This document shows, one piece after another, positions 42,424-54,275 of a stretch of 64,000 nt of DNA. Position 1 is the first letter of the stretch; the number at the start of each line of letters is the position of its first letter. The DNA is taken from assembly GCA_963989385.1 (NCBI GenBank), contig OZ022511.1, positions 1,860,001 through 1,924,000 of the forward strand, written 5' to 3'. Under the pieces are notes generated by a model that did no database searches, had not been told where the DNA came from, and saw only the letters and a program-made list of their open reading frames with translations. Source of the DNA: Ctena decussata (taxonomy: Eukaryota; Mollusca; Bivalvia; Lucinida; Lucinidae). A program made the translations under genes and the position numbers.

Positions 42424-43309
42424 TATCTAAAATACATGTACGTTTTTGGCTATTTTAGAAAGAATAAGAGACGTTACAATGTCTTACATCTCAAAACGTC
42501 ACAAAATATAAGTCAGAAATGTCAGCGACATCAGCAACTAGACTCAGGCGCTCCGAACAATGAATTGCATTAGAATAAAACACAGAAATTTTCCATTGCT
42601 TCTATAGGCACACTGTGTTAGAATTAGCATTGGCACAAAATACGAAAATACATGTAGTTGAATTTTTAACAGTTAAGATGTCATAATGAACCATCTCATC
42701 TGTACCTACACTGTATGCCCTCTATACTTTGAATTTTCAATATGATATACCTTGTATATAACATTTAAATTTTGCATATGTAAATTTTGTTGTCTGCTGT
42801 TGCTGTGCTTGAAGGATTAGTTTATGCTCTTTTGCACATTTCAGAAGGCACTTTTGCTGGAGTAACACCACAGATCAGTAAAGACAAACCTTTGAGCCAA
42901 AGTTATGATAAATTTCAAACCAGTTTAGCTTAATCAGATCTTTCCTGATTACAATATGTAAACATGTAATTGTTGATTTATGTGCATATTGTTTTAAATA
43001 ATACAGTCATATGTGTACTATTACAGTAAAATAAGGGCATGATGTCATTGCCCACACTGTCGCTGCTCTGTTCTTTGAAATACATATACCTGGTACATGT
43101 ACAGGGCTCAGCATACACTGTTTAGAGGGAGAAAATTTTTTCTAACGCCTGCTAAGCTGAACCTCGCATGTTGTTACACATATTTTCCCTTTATTCCTTT
43201 CAAAAAGTTTTTTCCAGAGCAGAGCTGTGCAAATTTTGGTGCTAGGATGGTTGTTTGGATTAGCAGAGATAGTTTAGAGAATTTTCCATATTTCCGAGCA
43301 AAACATATA
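42424..43309. other. NF1 intron 2, unassigned part
   Basis: No exon or repeat family recognised up to the MITE-related block. Confidence 0.3.
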
Positions 43310-43590
43310 TTGTGACCCTCATTAGAACCGTCTCACTGAGACGGTTCCAATTAGGGGTTACAAATATGTTTAAATTGAGAAATAAGTAAAATTATCAGTG
43401 CTTCAGATAAGAAGGGGTAACAGGGTTAATTTAGGGATAATTATCTGTATTTTTCCATAAAAAAATATGTTGTGACCCATCATTAGAACCGTCTCACCGA
43501 GGGATCACAACATATTATGTTGTCATTGAGAGATAAGAAAAATTATCTTTGAATTATCTTCAATTCTACCTCTTAAATGAGCTCTGAAAT
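43310..43590. mobile_element. two joined MITE-A relatives
   Basis: Two successive blocks, each with TGTGACC(C)..CATTAGAACCGTCTCAC and ATTATC-rich arms, lie just upstream of NF1 exon 3. The first has the complete centre GAACCGTCTCACTGAGACGGTTC. The second has lost its right half. Confidence 0.55.
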
Positions 43591-43664
43591 GTGTCTCAGA
43601 ATTATCCCCGAAATGTAGCTCTGTCTGTCATTATTGACAATGGCCTTTTTCGTTCTGTTTTCAG

Positions 43665-43748
43665 AGGATAATGTGTCAGGAGGCTGAAAGGAACTATTTT
43701 GAGTCGCAGCTGATCATCCTTGACACCCTTGTGAAGGTGTTGAATTCT
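43665..43748 (+). CDS. NF1: neurofibromin, coding exon 3
   Basis: Acceptor TTTTCAG and donor GTAAGT bound 84 nt encoding RIMCQEAERNYFESQLIILD then TLVKVLNS. The SQLIILDTL block is invariant or nearly so in the neurofibromins I know. 84 nt equals the length I recall for the human exon. Confidence 0.96.
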
Positions 43749-44508
43749 GTAAGTATAATGTACTAGAGCTGGACAAGTGTCAGCTTGTGTGTGTATGGTG
43801 GCGGTGTGGTGGTGGTGGTGATGAGGCCATATCATGAGGGGGATGTTTATGTGGAGAACACGAGAACAGACATTTTCTCCCAAATCATCCCATAGGCTCA
43901 GGACTGTTTTATAAAGAAATATCCCAAAATATCAAAGTTCTCATTTCTGGGTACCATATTAATCCTATTTACCCTTCTCATGCTGATCGTGTATATATAT
44001 GTTTTTGGGGGTAGGTCACTTTGTGAGCCTGTCAGGCACGCTAGACACCAAGTACATCCCAACAGTGGAGGTTGTCCTATGAAGGAGGGATTCTGCATTC
44101 TAATAGAGCAAGTTTTTACCCACACTACTGGTATTGTAGATATCTAAACACCGAAAATATATCGAAAACTAAAGAATTTCTCAATATCAGTTTTTCCAGT
44201 CACAACCTCACTTGATCCTGAGTTTCTTCAAACAAGACGATCCATCTAAACTTTTACTATCCATAAATATTCAGCAATAATCCCGGCCCCCAGGGAAGCA
44301 ATCACCTTGTTCCTACAAAGCATACATTTGGGGCTAATATCTTGAACTTTTTGGTTATCCCCTCGGGGATAACCATATTAAGTTAGGAATTCGTACTCGA
44401 TTTGTACGCCGTTTTCTTTTGCTAAAATATGGGTCCCACAACTGCCCGGTACTTCTGCATTTGGCTCACCCTACTGCAGGGTTTCGCCAGCATCGCCTCA
44501 GCAGGCAC
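43749..44508. other. NF1 intron 3, first part
   Basis: A (GGT)-rich tract lies at 43797-43820. GGTTATCCCCTCGGGGATAACC at 44352-44373 is a perfect 22-bp palindrome with matching fragments (AAGGGATAACCTCTC, 45124). No coding signal. Confidence 0.4.
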
Positions 44509-44603
44509 GCGACGTTGAAATGATGTCGTGCTAACGTCTGTGCAAAGTAACGATGTCGCATAGACATCAGTTCGACGTCGTTTCGACGTCATATGCTTGT
44601 TGC
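44509..44603. mobile_element. ACGTC-rich MITE, family C, copy 2
   Basis: CAGCAGGCACGCGACGTTGA ... TTTCGACGTCATATGCTTGT aligns with 32285-32392. Several GACGTC units have mutated to GATGTC or GACATC, so this is the older copy. Confidence 0.65.
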
Positions 44604-46053
44604 GGCTATTAATGCATAATCGTTATAGCTTATCTTAATCACTTTATCACACCCTGTACAAGCAATTACCCGAGAGTTCAGTTCAGCTACCAGGAGTTGT
44701 TGTCAGTAACAGTACAGAGCAATAACAAGTTGTACTAGGTTAAGCCCCATTTCATTTCGCTAAATGCGGATCCTATTATTTGCCGGTAATTGCTCCCATA
44801 TTTTGTCGCACCCAGCTGAAGGATCCCTATCAGCATCGCTAAGGCATGGACTGTAAAACTTATCACAAGCATCTCACCTAATACAATCAATTAACAGGGA
44901 GTAAAGTCCACATAGGAAGTGCTGTCACTAAACTATACAGGTCACCTGATAAAAGTTAATAACACTGAAGCTAAGCTGTCACAAGCAATGGCTAGACAAA
45001 ACGGAAAAGCTGTCGAACTCGCCACTTACCTACAGCTTCAACAAAGTTCAAGAATACAATGAAATTTACTTGTATTGCTGCCCATTTTCTACTTTACCAC
45101 TTGCATCCTATATATTCATTGCTAAGGGATAACCTCTCAAGCTTTTTCAAAAGCTAAACTTGTCTTCTTTTTTTTTTAAGTGTCAAATGAACACCGGTTA
45201 GTCATGTGACCACCATATTTGGACGTCATGTGACAGTCTGACTCCTGCAATATGGCGGCTTACATCTCGTTGTAAGTGGGTGAAATTTTTAACAATATCG
45301 ATGAAAGTTTGTGGAATTTATGGCTTCTTAGGTAAGGGTATCCCCTTTTTAGCGAAATATGAGCTAAACATGTAGCATGAGAAGGGTTAAATGCCATGAG
45401 TGGCTTTTCATTTTATGAAAGGGGACATTACTTAGAGCCTAAAGGAGCCTAAGGATTAATACAGAACCTGTTTCCAACCAGAGCAGTATGGCAAACAGTG
45501 TAGACTCTGATCAGACTGTCCTGAGGAGCAGTCTGATCAGAGCATACACCGTTTTCTCATACTTTTTTTGTCCAAATACATGTATTTCATTTCATTTTAA
45601 TGTGATAATTGTGAAAAACTGTCCCTTTGCCTGCATTGTACAGATAACAAAAGTCGTTCATCTCCTGTCATTGACTACGGCAATAATTATCCTTGTGAAA
45701 AATGCGCAACCTAAAAATTGCTAGTTATGCAATTATATTGGAAGTCATTAAGCAGCAGTTTTGTAAAATTTTCATTCAGTGATTGCTGTGTGTGCCTTGA
45801 CACATGTTTTGAGTTTAACAGCCCTTTGAGACAGTATTTCAATCTATCAAAGAGAGGGAGAAAGAAAAGAAGAGAATGATAGGATAGATGAGAATCAATA
45901 AAATCCATTAACTCAGTACATGATTATGTTTTTTGCACTATCTTTTTAAAGGGAAACAAATTTTGTGACTTCCTGTTTGTAACCCTGAGTGACAAAACCC
46001 ATCCAAGAAAGAATCTAAGAGGTCTTTTGAAAGGAAAAAGTTTGCTCCTCTTA
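44604..46053. other. NF1 intron 3, remainder
   Basis: Unassigned. CAATATGGCGGCTTACATC (45249) resembles a YY1-type motif, and CACCGGTTAGTCATGTGACC lies nearby. A GATCAG palindromic repeat fragment is at 45507-45545. No exon is supported. Confidence 0.35.
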
Positions 46054-46119
46054 AGTCTATTCTAAAAGGAAAGAATTTGCTCCTGGAGGAGCAAATTCTT
46101 TCCTGTAAGAGTAGACCTC
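46054..46119. repeat. small hairpin repeat (AAGAATTTGCTCC type)
   Basis: CTATTCTAAAAGGAAAGAATTTGCTCC pairs with GGAGCAAATTCTTTCCTGTAAGAGTAG around a GGA loop. Related short hairpins are scattered through the window (63055, 55430, 55080, 8580). Confidence 0.65.
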
Positions 46120-46270
46120 TATTGTTGTGAGATGTTTTGCATAAGTACTGTCATTTTTCCCGTCAGATGAGTTTAAATCTGCACGATTTTGTTCTGGGCA
46201 GCTTCCTAATGTTGTTTTGTCTTACATCAAATAATCATGTTTAACGTCACCATATTGTTTTTTCTTGCAG

Positions 46271-46339
46271 CAACCTAAAGACACATCCAGACTTGATGAG
46301 GCTATTTATGTGAAACTTCTTTTGCCGGAGATTTGCAAG
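46271..46339 (+). CDS. NF1: neurofibromin, coding exon 4
   Basis: Acceptor TTGCAG and donor GTAATT bound 69 nt encoding QPKDTSRLDEAIYVKLLLPE then ICK. DTxRLDE and LLPEIC are conserved. In human, as I recall, this and the next exon form one 191-nt exon; here an intron of 10.8 kb separates them, so this lineage gained (or vertebrates lost) an intron. Confidence 0.95.
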
Positions 46340-46794
46340 GTAATTACTTGGCAAAGAATTAAACACGTCAAATAATTTTATCACAACATTATTTCTTAAT
46401 CGCAGTGGTAACTGGAACTTTTTGTCCTTACCTGAACCTGACTGGAAGTAATCTTGAAGTAATTTATCAATTATAATATTAAATTAAATGAAGGAAACTA
46501 GTTAAATTTATAAGAAAGAGAATGATTGTCAATGTAAAGGACCTCTGACAGTTGTAATCAGGGCTACAGAAATTTTGAAATCCAAATCAGTCCATATGGC
46601 CAATGACGTCATACAAAAGTGTTACACAATGCAAAATAGTCATGAAAACTAATGACTACTGACTTTTCATCCAAAAGGGTACAATTTAACACCTCACGCA
46701 TGCAACAGTCTTTCGGATAAGACAATAAACCAAGATGCCGTCTCGTTGATGGTGGGAAGTCAGGGAATTTTGAAGTGGAGGATCAGTGGCAAGC
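46340..46794. other. NF1 intron 4, start
   Basis: Unassigned sequence before MITE-B copy 2. No coding signal. Confidence 0.35.
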
Positions 46795-47021
46795 CTGGGG
46801 CCGTATTCATAAAACGACTTAAGTGGTTGCTATGCTGTTGCTAAGGCTGAATTTCTTTGAAGGAGGTTCCCTACGACTATGAAATTTGCTCTGGAGGAAC
46901 AGTCTTACAAAGACTGTTCCTCCAGAGCAAATTTCATAGTTGTAGGGGATCTCCTTCTTAGAAATTCGGCCCTAGCAACAGCATAGCAACCACTTAAGTC
47001 ATTTTATAAATACGGCCCCTG
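46795..47021. mobile_element. palindromic hAT-like MITE, family B, copy 2
   Basis: 227 bp, the same length as 3558-3784. The arms TTGCTATGCTGTTGCTAAGG and GAAATTTGCTCTGGAGGAAC match their complements closely around TCTTACAAAGA. The ends are CTGGGGCCGTATTCATAAA and TTTATAAATACGGCCCCTG. Confidence 0.78.
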
Positions 47022-47573
47022 GCGTTTCTGAATGTCCCTTTTACACAAGGCCATTCAACTATATGCTGTGGCCCCGTATTAGAACTGATTAACAATGCTC
47101 GGGGTAAGAAGGGGTAGCTTGGATTATTTAGGGATAATTATTCATATTTCTTAGTTTTATATGGTGCAAATAAATCATTAGCACTGTGTGGCCAAGACTG
47201 TTCTAAGGGCTTTCCAGGAAATATCACACCCAGGGGCAGGACCAGAACTAATTAAAGTTTTGGTGGTGGTGGGGGGGGGGGGGGGGGGGGGGGGGGGGGA
47301 AGGGGGGGGGTTAAAGAGCTAGAAATACTATCATTTCTTATTGTAAATGTTATTAAAATTGTCTTGGTGGTGCCCCTCACAAAAAGTTCGGTCCTGCCCT
47401 GGGAGGTACTTTTATCTGAAATAGCCCTAATGAGGGATCATAACATATGTTTTCTCTGAGAAATAAGAAAAATGATTGCAAAATTATCCTCACAATGCCA
47501 CCTTATATGGATTTGTGTGCCTCGCCTTTGCACTTTTAACGAGGGGCCATAATATAAGTTTGATGCAAACCAC

Positions 47574-47604
<31 letters not shown>

Positions 47605-49161
47605 GTGATTTTTGTTTTATTTTTTGTTTTATTTTTATTCCCCCCCCCCACCCCTTGGAAATGGGCCATTTTATTGTCTGTTAGCAGAGTTGGACAATCC
47701 TTTAGCTTCAGGATGGAAGTAATTTTGATGTTGCGGTAATTTTGTTTAATTTGATAATAACTAGTCCAGGTAGAATTAAGTATATATTAAGCAGGCATTG
47801 CAGTTCTGAAGAAAAGAAATGGTGCATTCCCAGAGATAGATTACGTAGGCGAGTCAGTTATTATTAAGGTAAATGGGTAAAATTCAGGGGAAGCAACTCT
47901 GCCATTGTTCATTTTTGCCTCCCTTTTCAATGAGGGCCTCCAGCAGCAAATTCTTACATTAAGAGTTGATCCCCTTTTAGAAGGGATTATATGTCATCCA
48001 GAGATGTAAGCAGGACATAAAAGAAATGTTCCCCGTTGTAAAAAATGGTGGAAAGGCATGGGGGTGTATCGATGCATCATTAATCTCTTCTTAGCTAGCG
48101 TGAATGAAAATCATTGAGAGCAGTTGCAGTCACCCTGGCGTCTGACTTGGCACCTATTTAGTTTATAAGTTACCATAATGACCCTTAATATTCGGACAGG
48201 CAGGTCTGAGAAGACATTGTAGACACAGTTGAAGGAGCATTTTGATCAGAGTCTACAACTTTTGCCATTTACTAAGCATCATTTGGATGCATTAATGTGT
48301 GTAAAATCCACTTTCTAAGAATTTGCAAACAATAATTGATGGACTTTCGGATGTCCGAAATTTTAGGGTCATTACTTTGTACATTGAAGTTTTTAGCAGA
48401 TCATATTCCAAACCCATGGTATGTTCTAGTTACAGTGACCTAATGATAGATAATGATCAAAGATTCTATTCCCTACAATCCCACTCCTTCCAAGGTTACA
48501 AGGTCAAGGACAAAGATTTAGAAATTTTGTGTTTCAAGTTTGTGTTGAAGGTCATCAGGGCTTATGATTGCTTGATCGATAAAGCAAAAATGTATTGCAG
48601 ATTAAAGGGGTATCATGGATAATTTAGGGATAATTTTCTATATTTCTCCTTTAAATGAAAGGTTGTGACCTCTCATTAGAACTGTCTCGCTGAGACAATT
48701 CATATAAATAAGAAAAAACATCTTAGAATTCTTTTCAACACCACACCTTATCTGGAGCTATTGTATTGATTTAAAAAAATAATAATTTTCCAAAATTTAT
48801 CACAACCCTGCCAGACCACGAGGTCAAGGTCACAGATTATGAAGTTCTGGACTTGGCTTTAACCCCTAAAGTGCAAAAAATGAAAATACCCCTAATGTGC
48901 GTTCCCTTATATACGCACATAACGGTATTTGAATTTGCAATCAGATCCAGATAAGGTACATATTGAGCCGACTCACTAGGTAGATCTTATCAGGGTCCAC
49001 AAATTTTCAGAGATTATTTTGTGAAATACCAGATTCTGCTGAAATTACAAAATAAGAATGAGTTATGTATTGCATATATTTCATAAAGTGAGAATTGCAG
49101 AAAAAAACACAAAAAAAACTTAACAAAAATGTGCTTTCTTAAATGTCATTGTTTCCGGCTT
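47022..49161. other. NF1 intron 4 repeats before the giant palindrome
   Basis: Contains G-runs (47271-47310), a T-run (47577-47604) and MITE-A relatives at about 47095-47510 and 48600-48765. A hairpin relative lies at 47940-47990, and the segment 48180-48380 is related in reverse to 540-690. The 87- to 99-residue frames here are low-complexity or repeat-derived. Confidence 0.45.
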
Positions 49162-52100
49162 GACAATTAGTGGAGCAAATATGTTGGGCTATCTTTCAAG
49201 GGGGTGGTCTACGGAGTGTAACAATTGTTTTTGTATACCAAAATGATCGCCTGGATCCATAGTTATCAAATTCAGCGTTTGCCACTTTGGCAAACCTTGC
49301 ATAACTCTGCAGTGGCCAGTTATTTACGTTACCTTGTTATATTGTAGATATCAAAGATATTTATTGAAGTCAATAAGAAATATGTTTAAACAATATAAAT
49401 ATATCAAATATTAATATTTTCTCTAAGAATAATTTAACATGCTATAGAAAAAGCTGCTTAGAAAACAGTTCAGAACTTCTGTGCTGTTGTTTTCGTTACA
49501 ATATAATATGTACCCCTCGAAAATTTAAAATGTAACTTAGGTTGTTGCATTTACAACCAATTTGTGATAAAATAGCCCAAACTTTTTCAATATTCTAATT
49601 GTCTCGTTAAATACCATTCTAACAAAACAAATTTGAGACCTCTAGCTATTATACTTTGTCAAATATGTACTGTTAAACATGATTACACCTATTCCCTGTT
49701 GGTGGCTGCAAACTCATTTTCCCACAATTGTTCGTACAAAAGATGGCTAATAAGTTATTTTAAGCTGACGAATTGGCCCTGTTGCAATAAGATCATGCTA
49801 GACATGATATAAAACAACAGTTAACAAAATGTTTTGACCTAACAACACATATTTTAACCAAAGTAACGTACTTAACAGATTTAAATGTTTGGGTAAAGCA
49901 TAGGTCTTTCCCACCACGAATATACTCTTTTTTGAAATTCTGACTTTTAAACAACACAAATGTGATGACAGTAGTTGTCATTTATTTTAAATTGAAATTT
50001 TTGCTTAGTTTAATTGCCTACTTAGACAGAAAACAGTGTTATTTACATGACTTGCAAAGCTGATATTGTTCTGTTGTTTAAATGGGGCCTTTGTTATTAA
50101 TCTGTACATGAAATATGAGTATTTTTTCATTAATAGCCGAAGACTTGTAAACAAAACCTAAGGTGTCAAACTGGCTAATCATAACTTACAATTTTTACTC
50201 ATAAAGGTAACGTTAATAACCATTATTTCAAAACAGTCACTGAGATTAAATATTACTATTGCCAAATATGTGTAAGCTGTATCATTTTAGCTGAATTGAA
50301 AACATTTTCAAAAGGCGCATTTGACCGGTTTAAGGTGCCCGAAGTATTTCATTATTGAAAGCTCCAAGGCAGAGCATCAGTTGTGGTGTATCGAAGTTAT
50401 AGTATGTGTCGTGCCCTTATCTGTAATCTTCCAAAAATCGGTAATTTCCATCGACATATTTGCTATCATTCTGCCATATATATAGCCATATATAGAAAAA
50501 GACAGAAATGGGTGAAAACAGGCGTTTGTGTGACTAATTATGTTTAGCTAAGGCTAGCTTTGTGATCATCTGCATGCAATGGGCTGCATGTTTATTTGGC
50601 TAGTATCATCTGACTACTTGTCATAACTTTATGCTGCCATTTGCAATCTGGTATTGCGAGTGGATTGATTCACAGAAGGAATCAATTCCTGATTGCTGCC
50701 CCTTTATACTTCTTTCTCTGTTTTGACCTTTTCCTGTAAAAAGCAATATATAAATCCAATGTTTAATGTTTTCGCCTAAAACCATACATTTTTATCAAAG
50801 TAACGTATATAACAGATTGAAAGTATGAGTTATTTTATTCTACTGCAACAAATGTAAAGTTCCGTGTGCATACCATGAAAAGTTTCGTCGTCCCTCATCT
50901 TATTTCAAATTATGTTTGGGTTAATCTAGGCTTATTCTAAGTCAGTTTGAAAAAAAAAAAAAGAATTTAGCTAAACCTGGTGCTAGGGACCACTGTCATT
51001 GGTGCAACATCATATTGCTGGGGCATACACTCAGCTTAATCAAGGGTGCTAATTTTGTTTTCTCTGATGCATTCCTTGCTTCCAGAGAATCTTCCTTCAG
51101 AATTTTGTTTGGTGGGTGAAGGATATTGTGTGAAGTCAAATAACTATGATTACATTGGCCTCTCTCTTTAATGGGGGTAACCTTTTTACTTTGAAATCAT
51201 CATCAAAATGACATTTAATCGGAGTCAGTGATAATTCACTAACTTCAACTACTTGGTTTGGTAGTCAAAAAGGTAACATATACAGCATTCAACAGTAAAC
51301 GAGTTGTCAGATTACCCTTTTACTGTTAAGAAGTTTTCATATTAATGCTAGAGTAACAAGGTGCAGGTAGTACCCGCCCTCAGGTATAATGCAGATGTTG
51401 AAAGCAAACACTGAGCTGCCGAAGGTTAACCTAACAGTGCCTCGCCATACATTTCTGTAGGGATTTAAATATTTGATTCATTTATTTAATTGTTTTAAAT
51501 AATTATATTCCCAAAGAAAGGGCTGAGACAGTAACATAACTACCCATATTTTTTCTATATAATGCATTTTTGTAATAGTATTATGCCTGTTTTAGATGTT
51601 TTACTTCAGGCGTTTATTTTCTGCACCCGGTAACTAGAGCATGCATATGAAACTTGATCATAGTAAAAGGGTCTGTCCCAAGAACTGAGGAACTTAAAAT
51701 GCTTCATCTTGCTGCATCATACCAAACAGATGATATAAAAATCATAATTCTAATCTGACAAATCGTTTACATTTGAATGTTGTATACGTTACCTTTTTAA
51801 ATACCAGACCAAGGAGTCAAAGTAAGTGAATTATCATTGACTCAATTAAAATGCCATTTTGATAATGGTTTTAAAATAATAACGGTACGTCACAATCATA
51901 TTATATGTGCCTGATCTTGAAAGGAATCAAATCGAGTCTGCTATATTCTTTCAAGTGTGTGTTGCTTGCTTTCATATGATCTTTTAGTATATTTTGGAAA
52001 TAATACTGTATCATCGTGAACGGACAACCTCAATGTTTTTCTGCAATCTGTAATGCTTCCCTAGATGATTCCTATTTCTGTGGATGATATAACCCTTCCA

Positions 52101-54275
52101 GAAACTGGCTGCTCTTAAAGAAAACACTTTTCTCTTACAATAGCCAATTCTTTCATTTTAGAGTTTACTGCCATTGAGAAGAAAGGTCAAAGTAAAATTT
52201 GCAGAATTATTTTACGTAATAATGTATCCATTCACCTTAAATTCTTGGAATGATTACAATGTATTTAAATTCTGAAGGAAGATTTCCTGGAAACAAGGAA
52301 TGGGTCACAAAATTAAATACATACGTAAATAAATAAATGAAAAAATAAAACTAAATAAAACGAAACAACAACCTCGGTTTAACTTAATTTATAATCAAGA
52401 ATGTAATGTTGCAACATTGCCAGTGCCACCTACCACCAGCTTCAGCTAAATTCCTTTTTCAAATCGACTCGTAATGAGTCCAGATGATCCCAAATGACCA
52501 GAAAATATATGATTTGCATTTAAATGAAGTACAAGAAAGAATTTTAAGGTAGCCACATGACAATTTACACTAGGTGCAGTACAGTAAAATAACTCTTTTT
52601 CAACTGTTATATACGTTACTTTGGTTTAAATAAATGCTGTAGGGCCAAAATATTTTAACTACAATTTTATATATTGCTTTTATAGAAAACGATCAAAACA
52701 GATAGACAGTGTAAAAGGGCAGGAATTTTTTGAACTAGTGCCACAATTCTAGTTCTCACAACACCGAACTGTAAATAGTAACATAAAGTAACAAGACATG
52801 TACTCAAACGATACTTACGGGTGGCCAAATAAACATCCAGCCCATTCCATGCAGAAGACCATAAAGCTAGTCTTTATAAAACATACCCAGGAACACATAT
52901 TATCCATTTTCACCGACTTTCTTTTTGTTTCTATATACATCAAAATGAAGGCCAATAAACAAACAACACAAATCATTTTTAAGGCTACAGGTAAGTGGAA
53001 GACACGAACTATAACATCAATACACCAAATCGGATGCACCGCCGTGGAAATGTCACTGATTCATCATATAGTTTCGGTTTAAATCAGTCGAACGTGCCAT
53101 TCTGAAAATATTTTCAACTCAAACTATAATAAGGCTGAGGCACATTTGGCTGTAGCAACAATTAATCTCAGGGATTGTGTTCAAATAATGGTTACAAATG
53201 TTACCTTTCTGAGTACAAAACTGTATGTTATGATTAATTATTTTGTTATAGTGGACGTTTTAAACGTGATTCTGATATTAATCGGAAAAGATAATAGTGT
53301 TCCATGTACAGGTTAATTCACAAAGGCTTATTTTTTAATTGTAGGACAATCTCACCTTTGTATGTCATGTAAATAACACTGTTTGCTGCCCGAGTAGCCA
53401 ACTTTTCCAAACAGAAAAAATCATTTAACGATAAATAAAACACATAGTTCTCACAGTTGCATTGTTTAAAAGTCAGAATTTTAAATGAGTGTTTTCCTTG
53501 CCGGAATGATAGACGCTTTACGCAAACATTAACAATCTGTTAAGTACGTTACATTAGTTTAAATGTGGGTTGTAAGTTCAAAAATATTTTTAAACATTTG
53601 CTTAATATCCTGTTTAACATGATCTCATAGCAACAGACCCAATTTATCTATATAAATAGCTTATTAGCCATCTTTTGTACAAATAATTGTGTGAAAACAG
53701 ACTTTCTAGCCTCCAACATGGAATAGGTATAACCAAGTTAAACAGTACATGGTTAACAAAGTATAAAAGCTAGAAGTCTCAAATTTGTTTTGTTAGAAAC
53801 ATTTTGAAAGTTGCTAGCTAGACAATAGAAAAAATTGAACAGTTTGGGCTATTTTGTCATAAAGTTTTCGTAAAATGCAACAATTTAAGTTTGTATTTTA
53901 AATTTCCAAGGGGTACATTATATTTTGTCACGAAAATAACAGCAAAAACGTTCTGAATTGTTTCCAATGTAGCTTGAATTGTAGCAAACTAATCATTCAT
54001 ATAAAGAATATTGACATTTGATACATTTATAATGTTAAAGCATATTTCCTATTGACTTCAAGGAATATTTTTGATATTCAAAATTTAATGGGGTAACGTA
54101 AATAACTGGCCACTACAGAGTTATGCAAGGTTTGCCAAGGTGGCAAACGCTGAATTTTATAACTACAGACCAAGGCGGTCATTTTGATATATGAAAACAA
54201 ATGTTACACTCCGTAGACCGCTACCTCCCTTTTCTAGGCCACTTACGCAAGCATATTTGCTCCACTAAATAGTCA
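49162..54275. mobile_element. giant imperfect palindrome (foldback element), about 5.1 kb
   Basis: The left arm from TTAGTGGAGCAAATATG (49171) is matched by CATATTTGCTCCACTAAA at the right end. Matching continues inwards through GCGTTTGCCACTTTGGCAAACC / GGTTTGCCAAGGTGGCAAACGC, TTGTACAAAAGATGGCTAATAA-type blocks (49733 and 53660), GTGTTATTTACATGAC / GTCATGTAAATAACAC (50036 and 53367), and GGAATCAATTC-flanking DNA. Further in lie AGAATCTTCCTTCAGAAT / ATTCTGAAGGAAGATT (51088 and 52273) and ATGCTAGAGTAAC / GTAACTAGAGCATGC (51345 and 51635). The centre is about 51500. Arms of roughly 2.3 kb diverge by many small changes. No frame exceeds 94 codons. It fills half of NF1 intron 4. The family is unknown to me. 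Confidence 0.85.

Noticed and set aside
43602..43883. 93-residue minus-strand frame
   Set aside because: It is antisense to NF1 exon 3 and a GGT-rich tract.
45249..45270. Second YY1-like promoter inside NF1 intron 3
   Set aside because: Only one motif, with no exon or NRF1/ETS partner nearby.
52798..53082. 94-residue frame in the giant palindrome
   Set aside because: The mirrored arm does not preserve it, both strands are open over the same stretch, and no domain is seen.
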